Position numbers and translations under genes: made by a program. Shown piece by piece: positions 26,303 to 33,595 of a stretch of 64,000 nt of DNA; within the stretch, counting starts at the first letter, position 1; the number at the start of each line of letters is the position of its first letter. Origin of the DNA: Candidatus Saccharimonadota bacterium (GTDB lineage Bacteria > Patescibacteriota > Saccharimonadia > Saccharimonadales > Saccharimonadaceae); contig CAJPUN010000002.1 in assembly GCA_905373835.1 (NCBI GenBank), positions 124,001-188,000 on the forward strand, given 5' to 3'. The notes beneath the pieces are model-generated. The model was not told the origin of the DNA and did not search any database. It saw only the letters and a program-made list of their open reading frames with translations.

Positions 26303-27049
26303 CTATCTATGGCGATAGCCCTGGTGAATGGTGGTATGGCGCTCAGCTTGCGCAGCGGCAAGCTGCTCGGCAAACACGTCAAATGTCGCTGCTAGCCAGA
26401 GACCATCAGAAACCATCCGGTCAAGCAGCTCCATCGTCGGCGTTGCCATAGCGGCATAGATATAGAGGACGCTACTTGAGATCTCAATACTGAGATCATC
26501 GAAATGCGACACTATCACCGATGCTACATCAGGTGTGAGGTAGCGTTCTATCTCGACTGCTCGCCCAAGCTCGCCATACACTGTATATTTCTGCATAAAT
26601 TCTTCTGGTTGCGGCCCAAACATCCCGAGCCGGAGTGGTTGCAATTTATAGCTCGGGTAGCTAGCAATCTTGCCTTGTCGGCCAATAAACATATACGGTA
26701 CATCACGGCGCGTGTACATATCCACCGCGGCAATCAGCCATCGCTGCGGCGAAGGCTTGGGGCTATTGGCAATCCGCACCATATCTCGCCGCGACACGAG
26801 TGTGACATTATAACCGCGAATATTACCCACGCTATAGTGCCGGTCGCGATGAGTCGTCGACATAGTGTAGCCGCGGATTGGGTGGTAGTCATCGTCCCGC
26901 GGGTTGATCGTTCCGAAATAAATTAAGCCAGCTTGCTCGGCAAACTGCTGCACTATCTTGCGCGCAGCCGAACGCTCTGCAAAAGCCGCTGGCGAAACCT
27001 GCCGCACGACACGCTTGACGCGGTGGGTAATGGCATCATGGGCTGACAT
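26303..27049 (-). CDS. Protein of unknown function
   Basis: I do not recognise this 248-residue protein. It is soluble, with no signal peptide or membrane segment. A basic N-terminal helix (HRVKRVVRQVSPAAFAERSA) is followed by mixed alpha/beta text with many Tyr and Arg (YFGTINPRDDDYHPIRGY, VPYMFIGRQGKIASYP). The C-terminal third is helical and ends QGYRHR. The start is supported by TATACT 6 nt upstream on the minus strand. It lies between rpmG and tRNA-Trp with no obvious partner. Confidence 0.72.
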   Translation of the reverse strand: MSAHDAITHRVKRVVRQVSPAAFAERSAARKIVQQFAEQAGLIYFGTINPRDDDYHPIRGYTMSTTHRDRHYSVGNIRGYNVTLVSRRDMVRIANSPKPSPQRWLIAAVDMYTRRDVPYMFIGRQGKIASYPSYKLQPLRLGMFGPQPEEFMQKYTVYGELGRAVEIERYLTPDVASVIVSHFDDLSIEISSSVLYIYAAMATPTMELLDRMVSDGLWLAATFDVFAEQLAAAQAERHTTIHQGYRHR

Positions 27050-27055
27050 AACTCC

Positions 27056-27061
27056 AGTATA
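27056..27061 (-). promoter_or_regulatory. -10 box of the unknown gene at 27049, leaderless type
   Basis: TATACT on the minus strand, 6 nt before the ATG. Confidence 0.5.
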
Positions 27062-27073
27062 TCACTCCTTTAG

Positions 27074-27099
27074 GCAAAAAATACCTCCGTCAGGGAGGT
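27074..27099 (-). terminator. Terminator of tRNA-Trp
   Basis: On the minus strand ACCTCC pairs with GGAGGT (27083-27088 with 27094-27099), followed by a run of T, just past the tRNA. Confidence 0.65.
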
Positions 27100-27111
27100 T
27101 GGATACTATTG

Positions 27112-27186
27112 TGGCAGGGGCATGAGGAATCGAACCTCAATCTACGGTTTTGGAGACCGTTATACTAGCCGTTGTACTATGCCCCT
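27112..27186 (-). tRNA. tRNA-Trp (anticodon CCA)
   Basis: This 75-nt cloverleaf has acceptor AGGGGCA/TGCCCCT and anticodon stem ACGGT/ACCGT enclosing CTCCAAA, giving CCA; discriminator G and CCA end are encoded. A TATACT box (27202-27207, minus) lies about 15 nt upstream. The CCA anticodon reads UGG, consistent with TGA acting as stop here. Confidence 0.95.
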
Positions 27187-27300
27187 CTGTTACTATCTAT
27201 TAGTATATCAAATCTATAGCCAAACCGGAAGAACTTTATATGGTAAAGCGAATATTGATTTGGTTTATGCTAAAAATCTCTCGCACCACGCGGAGTCTGC

Positions 27301-27306
27301 TATAAT
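27301..27306 (+). promoter_or_regulatory. -10 box of the P-loop kinase gene, leaderless type
   Basis: TATAAT, 7 nt before the ATG at 27314. No ribosome-binding site. Confidence 0.55.
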
Positions 27307-27313
27307 AAAATAC

Positions 27314-27976
27314 ATGCAACCAACGCCTCCAGTTCGGCCCTTTGCAATACTCATGGTTGGCTTGCCCGGTAGCGGCAAGACATTTTTTGCCGCTCAGTTT
27401 GCCAAGGCCTTTGGCTCACCCTTTATTGATATCAACGAGCTCTCGGGCTACTGCCAAGACGATGCAGCCGCGGCAGTAGTAGGGAAAACATTTTTACAAG
27501 AGATCGCTAAAACCAAGCAACCTTTTATATACGAGGGTGATAGCAACACCCGCGCTCGCCGAAGTGAATTTGTCCGCTGGGCACGTAGTGAAGGGTATCG
27601 GCCAGTGATTATTTGGGTCCAAACGGATGTAACGACAGCCCGAAGCCGAAGTGTCAAGAACCAGCGACTCTCACGTGAGGCATTTGATTACTACGTACGG
27701 CGCTTTAGTGAACCTACCGCTGGCGAGCTCTATTTTGTCATTAGCGGCAAGCACCCGTATTCATCACAGTCCCATGCTGCCCTGACCTTCTTAAAGCAAA
27801 TCGGTCAACAGACTGAAGACGAAGCTCTGCCGAGCAAAGCACCAGCCACAACTCCACCAGTAGCAAAGCAGCGCACTCAAGTGCCACCACCGACACCAGC
27901 CAGTCACCCAATGCGCACTATGTCGAGCGCCCCACGGCGAGGACAAATTCGCTCGGCACGCTACATTGTACAATAA
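27314..27976 (+). CDS. P-loop kinase-like ATPase (AAA_33/zeta-type fold)
   Basis: This 220-residue protein has Walker A MVGLPGSGKTFFAAQFAK near the N terminus, then IYEGDSNTRARRSEFVRWA and VIIWVQTDVTTARSRS, a pattern seen in small nucleotide or nucleoside kinases and polynucleotide kinases of the AAA_33 group. The last 50 residues are a Pro/Thr-rich tail with Arg-rich end. The substrate is unknown. A zeta-type toxin is possible by fold, but there is no antitoxin neighbour. A longer in-frame reading runs through tRNA-Trp and is rejected; the ATG after the -10 box is used. Confidence 0.78.
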   Translation: MQPTPPVRPFAILMVGLPGSGKTFFAAQFAKAFGSPFIDINELSGYCQDDAAAAVVGKTFLQEIAKTKQPFIYEGDSNTRARRSEFVRWARSEGYRPVIIWVQTDVTTARSRSVKNQRLSREAFDYYVRRFSEPTAGELYFVISGKHPYSSQSHAALTFLKQIGQQTEDEALPSKAPATTPPVAKQRTQVPPPTPASHPMRTMSSAPRRGQIRSARYIVQ

Positions 27977-28013
27977 AATAACATCTTGGTTAAAAGGAGG
28001 GAGACTTTTATCT

Positions 28014-28712
28014 ATGTCTTCTACGCTCCACGACGATGAATTTGGTGATATCGCTATCAAGCGCAGCGCCAAAGTGCGTTCCATCACACTACGTCTCGCA
28101 CCAAATGGCCAGCTCCGTGCCAACGCCCCGCGGCACGCACCACTCTTTCTCATCCGTCACAGCATTGCAACCCATCGTCAAGCACTCCGCCAGCTCCTGC
28201 ACCAGCACGCGGTGCATATTTATCAAGACGGAGAGGTAATTGGTAAACATCACTCGATCGCTATCATCCGCACACAGATGGTCAATCGGCCTACTGTGCG
28301 CATCGCGAGGCAAAAGCTGCTCGTCTCTCTCCCACCAGAACATACTATAGACGAGCCAGCCGTTCAGTGCGCTATCCGACGAGAAATTGCAATCATCTTG
28401 CGCCGCGAAGCCAGAGCCTACTTGCCGCAGCGTCTCCACGAGCTTGCTGCACGCACTAACTCAACCTACCAGCGCATCCGCTTCAGCCATGCGAGCACTC
28501 GATGGGGGAGCTGCAGCAGCACAGGTACAATTAGCCTTAATATTGCGCTCATGAAACTCCCTGATGAATTGATTGATTATGTCTTGATTCACGAGCTCTG
28601 CCACACTCACCACATGAATCACTCGTCAGCCTTTTGGGGGCTGGTAGAGCAGTATGATCCTCACTACCGATCACACCGGCAGCGGCTTAAGCACGAAACA
28701 CCAATGATATAG
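28014..28712 (+). CDS. YgjP-type (DUF45) zinc metallopeptidase-like protein
   Basis: This 232-residue protein matches the YgjP/SprT-like family: an N-terminal beta region (IKRSAKVRSITLRLAPNGQL), a central RWGSCSSTGTISLN element, and the zinc site HELCHTHHMNHSSAFW, in which the two His and Glu of HExxH and a downstream His are intact. Family members are probably zinc proteases of unknown target. An AAAGGAGGG site lies 13 nt before the ATG, which is rather far. A TACAAT box overlaps the 3' end of the kinase gene. Confidence 0.9.
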   Translation: MSSTLHDDEFGDIAIKRSAKVRSITLRLAPNGQLRANAPRHAPLFLIRHSIATHRQALRQLLHQHAVHIYQDGEVIGKHHSIAIIRTQMVNRPTVRIARQKLLVSLPPEHTIDEPAVQCAIRREIAIILRREARAYLPQRLHELAARTNSTYQRIRFSHASTRWGSCSSTGTISLNIALMKLPDELIDYVLIHELCHTHHMNHSSAFWGLVEQYDPHYRSHRQRLKHETPMI

Positions 28713-28761
28713 CATAAGCAAATGTCACACAAAACGCTTGTGCCTACCGTCATACTCCAGG

Positions 28762-28767
28762 TATACT
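28762..28767 (+). promoter_or_regulatory. -10 box of the sensor kinase gene, leaderless type
   Basis: TATACT, 6 nt before a GTG start at 28774. No ribosome-binding site. Confidence 0.55.
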
Positions 28768-28773
28768 AGAAGC

Positions 28774-30408
28774 GTGTCGCCATACGCTACCAATAGCCAA
28801 ACCAGTACTGTCGTGCGAGTCAGCAGTGTTGTCTTCCCGCTCCTGCTTTTCGCGTATAGCAAACTCCTCGGTCTTGATGCAATGCAGCGCATTCCTGGGG
28901 CAGGCGAATGGTCTTTCTATGCAGCAGCCAGCGCTTGGCTTGCTCTTGGCCTCTACACCTGTTTCCGTCCGTCGCAGACGAATAAGCAGCGAGCGTGGCA
29001 GCTCGTCTTGTATCATGGTCTCGCTGCGAGTTATCTGCTCAGTATCTCTGGCGTAGCAGTGCCGTTTACCTGTGCGTGGTCGTTGTTTATGTTGGCAGCT
29101 TTTGCTTATGCTGGCTTTTCTGGGTGGCTGCTCAGTGCACTCGTGCTTTTTATTACAGCAGCACTTGATGCATTTTGGCTGACGCCACAAAGTATTGTTG
29201 ATATTACCACAACAACGTTGATGGCCTTTATGCTTGGTGTGGTCATTGTTGCTCTTGCGTATCGCCATAATCTCTACCGCTCGGCACTACATACTAGCCG
29301 CGAGGCAATGACCCTGCAGCACGATCGGCTTCTAACGATTATCAATAATCTCGCAACCGCTATCATTGCAACCGACCAGCAGGGCATTATCCAACTTTAC
29401 AACGCTGCAACACTCGATTTGCTTGATACCAACACAAGCCCACATAGCAAGCTAATCGATACCATCCTTCCGCTGCGCGATAGTGCCAAGCAGCCAGTCT
29501 ATCTTACTCAGCTGCTTCACGCTGCAACCGTTACGCAAACACGCGATGATGTGTGGATGGAAGTATCGGGCGAGATGCTCCGTCTTAGTATCATATTTTC
29601 TCCAATACGTGCACTTAATACAATGAGTGATTCAAGTGATGGCTACGTCCTCATCCTGCGCGACATTACGAAAGAGAAATCGCTTGAAGAAGAGCGCGAT
29701 GAGTTTATTAGTGTGGTGAGCCATGAGCTTCGCACTCCCTTGACGGCAGCCGAGGGAGCACTCAGTAATATTCAGCTCATGCTTCACCGGCGCGATATGC
29801 CGCAACATACGCTCAAAGACCACCTTGATGCAGCCCACGAGCAAATCGTCTTCTTAGCAAAGATGGTTAATGACCTCAGCACCCTTGCACAGGCTGAGCG
29901 TGGCGCCGCCGACATGCCAGAGCTACTTAATGTCCGTGCGCTCATGGATGACCTCTACCATCAGTATCGTTCCCAGGCTGCCAAAAAGCAGCTTACTCTC
30001 ACGCTCGAGACATCACCGCGGCTGGGCCATGTCGTCGCAAGCTCATTATATGTACGTGAACTTATCCAAAATCTCCTCTCTAATGCCCTCAAATACACCA
30101 AAGAAGGAGAGGTCCACCTCAGTGCGCGCAAGAAGGGTAATCGCATTATCATCGCTGTGCGCGACACGGGCATTGGCATTAGCAAGAGCGACCAAGCACA
30201 CATCCTCGAACGCTTCTGGCGCAGCGAAGACTACCGCACTCGCGAAACTGGCGGAACTGGCCTTGGTCTCTACATTGCTGCCAAGCTCGCACGCAAGCTC
30301 GGTACGCGCATCGAGTTTACCAGTCAGCTTAATCATGGCTCAACCTTCTTCTTTGCACTGCCAGCTGCGCAGCAGACGACGCACGACAAACATACGAGCT
30401 CGCAGTAA
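28774..30408 (+). CDS. Sensor histidine kinase with membrane input and PAS domain
   Basis: This 544-residue kinase has about five or six hydrophobic segments in the first 170 residues, a PAS-like domain (LLTIINNLATAIIATDQQGI), then a complete transmitter: H box FISVVSHELRTPLTAAEGAL, N box ELIQNLLSNALKYT, G1 VRDTGIGIS, G2 TGGTGLGLYIA and the final GSTFFFALP. It should autophosphorylate on the H-box His in response to an envelope signal. No response regulator is adjacent on either side, so it is an orphan. GTG was chosen because the -10 box lies 6 nt upstream. Confidence 0.93.
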   Translation: MSPYATNSQTSTVVRVSSVVFPLLLFAYSKLLGLDAMQRIPGAGEWSFYAAASAWLALGLYTCFRPSQTNKQRAWQLVLYHGLAASYLLSISGVAVPFTCAWSLFMLAAFAYAGFSGWLLSALVLFITAALDAFWLTPQSIVDITTTTLMAFMLGVVIVALAYRHNLYRSALHTSREAMTLQHDRLLTIINNLATAIIATDQQGIIQLYNAATLDLLDTNTSPHSKLIDTILPLRDSAKQPVYLTQLLHAATVTQTRDDVWMEVSGEMLRLSIIFSPIRALNTMSDSSDGYVLILRDITKEKSLEEERDEFISVVSHELRTPLTAAEGALSNIQLMLHRRDMPQHTLKDHLDAAHEQIVFLAKMVNDLSTLAQAERGAADMPELLNVRALMDDLYHQYRSQAAKKQLTLTLETSPRLGHVVASSLYVRELIQNLLSNALKYTKEGEVHLSARKKGNRIIIAVRDTGIGISKSDQAHILERFWRSEDYRTRETGGTGLGLYIAAKLARKLGTRIEFTSQLNHGSTFFFALPAAQQTTHDKHTSSQ

Positions 30409-30494
30409 ATGCCCCCTTGGAGAATAAACAGGTATGTATACCCAAATCTGTCATGAGCAGTAGCAGAAGTACAATGCAAAACCACGGTTCACCC

Positions 30495-30557
30495 TTGACA
30501 ACCCTCGCTATAGCGCGCTACACTAGGGCTTGACAGCCTGCAAAGACAGGCTATTAA
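30495..30557 (+). promoter_or_regulatory. Promoters of secE-nusG with a small leader hairpin
   Basis: TTGACA (30495-30500), 18-nt spacer, TACACT (30519-30524). A second TTGACA (30530-30535) with TATTAA (30552-30557) follows. AGCCTG (30535-30540) pairs with CAGGCT (30547-30552). Confidence 0.6.
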
Positions 30558-30573
30558 ATTTGGGGAGTATGCT

Positions 30574-30933
30574 GTGGCGAAACCAAGCAAAAAATCATCA
30601 ACCAACCGCGTGACGCGCATCACCGCGCAAGACACCACGCCCACCAAAACCAAAACGTCAAAAGAAAAGACAACCTCTGTGGCATCAGTCAAAACCGAGG
30701 CCAAAAAACCAAAAGTAACTAAGTCAAAGCGTCAGCGCCGTGGCCCATTCTCAGCGATTCGCAATTACTTTGCTGGAGCCTGGTATGAGCTCCGTATGGT
30801 GCGCTGGCCCGATCGTGCAACAACATGGAAAATGTCTGGTGCACTACTTGGCTTTATTGCAGTGTTTAGTGCAACGCTTTTGCTACTTGATGCTGCATTT
30901 AAATATCTATTTCAAATTATCCTGGGGAGGTAG
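30574..30933 (+). CDS. secE: Preprotein translocase subunit SecE
   Basis: This 119-residue protein is the small translocon subunit that clamps SecY. The C-terminal half holds the conserved amphipathic helix and single membrane segment: FAGAWYELRMVRWPDRATTW, then GALLGFIAVFSATLLLLDAAF. The N-terminal 55 residues are a long Lys/Thr-rich tail that is not typical. The GTG start has a GGGGAG site. The nusG gene follows after 3 nt, as in the conserved secE-nusG pair. Confidence 0.92.
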   Translation: MAKPSKKSSTNRVTRITAQDTTPTKTKTSKEKTTSVASVKTEAKKPKVTKSKRQRRGPFSAIRNYFAGAWYELRMVRWPDRATTWKMSGALLGFIAVFSATLLLLDAAFKYLFQIILGR

Positions 30934-30936
30934 ACA

Positions 30937-31482
30937 ATGACAAAAAAACGCTACGACAGCACACGGCAATGGTATGCTATCCACACCTACAGTGGCTACG
31001 AAGAAAAGGTAGCCGATAGTATTCGCCAGCGCATTCAGGCCGTTGATATGGCCGACAAAATCTTCGATGCCATCGTCCCTAAGGAGAAGCAGATCCAGAT
31101 CAAAAATGGCAAGCGCAAAGTCGTTGAAGTTAAGATTTTCCAAGGCTATGTCTTGGTCGAGATGAAGCTCACCGACGAGACATGGTACATTGTACGCAAT
31201 ACGCCTGGTGTCACAGGCTTTGTGGGGAGCGGCACCGAGCCAACCCCTGTAAGCGAGGCTGAGATTAAGAAGATCAAGAAACGCATGGGCGTGGAAGACC
31301 CCAAGCACCAGATTGACTTTAGCGAAGGGGAAGTGGTCAGTATCATTGATGGGCCATTCAAAGACTTTGATGGCACCGTGAGTGAGATCGACACCACCAA
31401 GGGCAAGCTCAAGGTGATGGTGAGCATGTTTGGCCGCGACACGCCGGTTGAACTTGATGCGCTGCAGGTCAAGAAGGTATAA
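30937..31482 (+). CDS. nusG: Transcription termination/antitermination factor NusG
   Basis: This 181-residue NusG has the N-terminal domain that binds RNA polymerase (QWYAIHTYSGYEEKVADSI; VFQGYVLVEMKL-like text IFQGYVLVEMKL) and a C-terminal KOW domain (SEGEVVSIIDGPFKDFDGTV). It links RNA polymerase with the ribosome or Rho. It is in one operon with secE, with a GGGAGG site overlapping the secE stop. Confidence 0.96.
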   Translation: MTKKRYDSTRQWYAIHTYSGYEEKVADSIRQRIQAVDMADKIFDAIVPKEKQIQIKNGKRKVVEVKIFQGYVLVEMKLTDETWYIVRNTPGVTGFVGSGTEPTPVSEAEIKKIKKRMGVEDPKHQIDFSEGEVVSIIDGPFKDFDGTVSEIDTTKGKLKVMVSMFGRDTPVELDALQVKKV

Positions 31483-31519
31483 GCCTCGCACGCAGTTTGC
31501 ATTTGTATGAGTGATCCAC

Positions 31520-31525
31520 TATAAT
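31520..31525 (+). promoter_or_regulatory. -10 box of rplK
   Basis: TATAAT lies 51 nt before the rplK ATG, leaving a short leader with an AAAAGGAA site. Confidence 0.4.
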
Positions 31526-31576
31526 AGCAACGTTACGCACTCAATACCAGTAGTAATTGAGTAAAAGGAAATAATA

Positions 31577-32002
31577 ATGGCAAAAAAAGTTATCGGCAAC
31601 CTGAAGCTTCGTATTCCAGCTGGCCGCGCCACCGCCGGACCACCCGTTGGTAGCACACTTGGTCAGTGGGGCTTGAATATGATGGACTTCATCAACCCAT
31701 TCAACGACGCCACTAAGGCAGATATGGGTAAGGATGTTATTGTTCATATCCAAGTGTTTGAGGACCGCACCTTTGCATGGCGCAGCCTCGGCCAGCCCGT
31801 TGATGATATGATCCGTGCTGCGATCGGCATCAAGAAGGGCAGTAGCAAGCCGCACAGCGACAAGGTTGGGACGATCACCCGAGCGCAGCTTGAGGAGATC
31901 GCTCAGGCAAAAATGGAGCAACTCAACGCCATCAGTCTCGAAGGAGCTATCAAGACGGTGGCAGGTACTGCTCGCAGTATGGGCGTAGAAGTCACTGACT
32001 AA
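31577..32002 (+). CDS. rplK: 50S ribosomal protein L11
   Basis: This 141-residue uL11 forms the base of the L7/L12 stalk. Motifs: LKLRIPAGRATAGPPVGSTL with the Pro-rich N-terminal domain, and a C-terminal rRNA-binding domain ending AGTARSMGVEVTD. The N-terminal domain is intact. It is a single gene with terminator; rplA, normally next, is 1.6 kb away. Confidence 0.96.
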   Translation: MAKKVIGNLKLRIPAGRATAGPPVGSTLGQWGLNMMDFINPFNDATKADMGKDVIVHIQVFEDRTFAWRSLGQPVDDMIRAAIGIKKGSSKPHSDKVGTITRAQLEEIAQAKMEQLNAISLEGAIKTVAGTARSMGVEVTD

Positions 32003-32017
32003 TCTACTCGGCGCACA

Positions 32018-32049
32018 TCAAAATACCTCTGCGTGCAGAGGTATTTTTG
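32018..32049 (+). terminator. Terminator of rplK
   Basis: A perfect stem of at least 11 bp (32020-32030 with 32037-32047) followed by T residues. Confidence 0.85.
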
Positions 32050-32056
32050 GTATAAA

Positions 32057-32086
32057 TTGACATATTTTGCAATAGTAGTTTACAAT
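32057..32086 (+). promoter_or_regulatory. Promoter of the four-cysteine protein gene, leaderless type
   Basis: Consensus TTGACA (32057-32062), 18-nt spacer, TACAAT (32081-32086), ATG 6 nt later. Confidence 0.75.
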
Positions 32087-32092
32087 AACAAT

Positions 32093-32632
32093 ATGTGTAA
32101 ACTCCTCCTCGACAAAATCTCTATACCAATCCTTATTCTTGGTGTGTTCGTCGTTGCTGCGATTGGCTGGTGGCTGTATTATATGACGATCGGTAGCTTC
32201 ACAACGACGATCTTCTATGGGCGCTTTGATCACAATGCAATTCGCCATATGGATGTGAGCTATCAGTCGGGGTATGCTGCGAAGGGCTGGGATGGAAAAG
32301 ACGGCCTTATTATTGGCACCATCACCGACAAAGCGACGCGCGATCGCTTGCTAACTATCCAGCCCTTTACCGATTGCCCACACGGTTGCTCAGGATGGTA
32401 CCATTACGGAGACAACCTCCCTCACCCTGAGTCGGTATTTCGAGACACTGCTATCCTTGGCAACCATACTATTCCACCAAAGAAATTTAGTGATCAAGCT
32501 CGAGCAGCCATCAGCAGCGACAACCGCTGCGTGGCACGCTATTCGTCGAGTCATCGCACCAACGATGTATTTTGTTTTTCACCGAGCAGCGGGGCGTTTG
32601 TCTATGAGTTTGTTGAATTGAATGGAATGTAG
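32093..32632 (+). CDS. Anchored exported protein, four-cysteine family (copy A)
   Basis: This 179-residue protein of unknown function has an N-terminal membrane segment (about residues 10-33, ISIPILILGVFVVAAIGWWL) and an exported domain. It is clearly related to the protein at 52620: both share a block around QPF-x-DC-xxx-CS-x-W, a CVARY block and an FC-x-SPS-x-GAF block near the C terminus. The four cysteines of these blocks are conserved in spacing and probably form two disulfides outside the cell. The start at 32093 is fixed by a consensus promoter ending 6 nt upstream. It separates rplK from rplA. Confidence 0.75.
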   Translation: MCKLLLDKISIPILILGVFVVAAIGWWLYYMTIGSFTTTIFYGRFDHNAIRHMDVSYQSGYAAKGWDGKDGLIIGTITDKATRDRLLTIQPFTDCPHGCSGWYHYGDNLPHPESVFRDTAILGNHTIPPKKFSDQARAAISSDNRCVARYSSSHRTNDVFCFSPSSGAFVYEFVELNGM

Positions 32633-32720
32633 ATAAACAGCATGCTAGTGCCAGTAAGAAAGAGAGTAATGCTGCACCGCCTTCAAATTAAGAAGCTATT
32701 ATAGCACAAAAGGAAAGATT

Positions 32721-33227
32721 ATGAGTACAAGTACATCATCCACCCGCGTCCAGCAACCACAAAATATACCAGTGCGCCGCACCAAGCAGATGGTATGGCT
32801 ATGGCTAATTTTTGTTATTGTTGCGCTGATATCAGAGGCGATATCATATATAGTCAATTACCCTACAGCTCACTACACACGAATAGATCCAGTTTGGGCA
32901 GCTACCATAATTTTCGGTATGGATGCAGCCTGCTTTGCGGCTGGTGTGCTATGGCTTGGCCGTGGTAGTAGGCCTATTTCGCGCGTCATCTATGGCTCGA
33001 CAGCGTTCTTGATGGGTGCATTCGCCTTCCAAATTGGACATAAATTCATTCCTGCCTCAGCAGCCATAGCATTGGGCTTCCTTATTGCAGTGCTTGCCAC
33101 TATTCCTCGCTTTCATGTGCGACATTACAAGCAGGTAGAGATAACGATGAGTGTATTGATTATCGTTGGCGCACTTGGGCTGGCATGGGCGTTTCGTATT
33201 ATGAACCTGTATCACCCGTCTATGTAG
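32721..33227 (+). CDS. Multi-pass membrane protein of unknown function
   Basis: This 168-residue protein has a short polar N terminus (MSTSTSSTRVQQPQ) and four or five hydrophobic segments: about residues 25-45, 60-80, 90-108, 111-127 and 143-160. No charged residues suggest a transport pore, and I do not recognise a family. The start has an AAAAGGAAAG site. The neighbour upstream is an exported four-cysteine protein; no link is evident. Small polytopic proteins with similar Ser/Thr/Gln-rich starts occur at 43875, 44605 and 45284. Confidence 0.7.
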   Translation: MSTSTSSTRVQQPQNIPVRRTKQMVWLWLIFVIVALISEAISYIVNYPTAHYTRIDPVWAATIIFGMDAACFAAGVLWLGRGSRPISRVIYGSTAFLMGAFAFQIGHKFIPASAAIALGFLIAVLATIPRFHVRHYKQVEITMSVLIIVGALGLAWAFRIMNLYHPSM

Positions 33228-33302
33228 ATTTGTTAAAAGCAGCGATACAGTTACTGATAGACCGTCTTACTCTCTGGAAAAGCCCAAGAATGCCAAGCAA
33301 AT

Positions 33303-33337
33303 AAAAATCTCACGTGCACAATGCCCATAACGTGAGA
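33303..33337 (-). terminator. Terminator of tRNA-Pro
   Basis: TCTCACGT (33308-33315) pairs with ACGTGAGA (33330-33337). On the minus strand a run of five T follows. Confidence 0.65.
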
Positions 33338-33356
33338 GGAAGACATGAAACCAAAA

Positions 33357-33432
33357 TGGTCGGGGTGACAAGACTTGAACTTGCGACCTCACGGCCCCCA
33401 GCCGTACGCGCTACCAGCTGCGCCACACCCCG
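33357..33432 (-). tRNA. tRNA-Pro (anticodon GGG)
   Basis: This 76-nt cloverleaf has acceptor CGGGGTG/CACCCCG, anticodon stem TACGG/CCGTG enclosing CTGGGGG, giving GGG, T-loop GTTCAAG, discriminator A and encoded CCA. Confidence 0.95.
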
Positions 33433-33444
33433 ACAACGTCTCTC

Positions 33445-33474
33445 ATTATAGCACAATTGGTGACGCGTGCTCAA
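33445..33474 (-). promoter_or_regulatory. Promoter of tRNA-Pro
   Basis: On the minus strand TTGAGC (33469-33474), 18-nt spacer and TATAAT (33445-33450), 12 nt before the tRNA. Confidence 0.6.
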
Positions 33475-33528
33475 AATTATTTTCGCATTGTACAAGTTTA
33501 TTGTCTCATACTGCGGGGCCATATGTGC

Positions 33529-33534
33529 TATACT
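33529..33534 (+). promoter_or_regulatory. -10 box of rplA
   Basis: TATACT lies 61 nt before the ATG. The leader contains GTGGGAGGCACCC, which can form a short stem, and a GAAAGGAT site before the start. Confidence 0.4.
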
Positions 33535-33595
33535 AGAAAGGTTAATCAGTAAACGTGGGAGGCACCCAAGCCGCTTGCACCACAGAAAGGATACT

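Noticed and set aside
27122..27313. N-terminal extension of the P-loop kinase reading through tRNA-Trp
   Set aside because: It covers a tRNA gene on the other strand and precedes the -10 box.
33467..33595. 43-residue upstream extension of ribosomal protein L1
   Set aside because: It begins before the -10 box at 33529 and has no ribosome-binding site; the ATG at 33596 has one.
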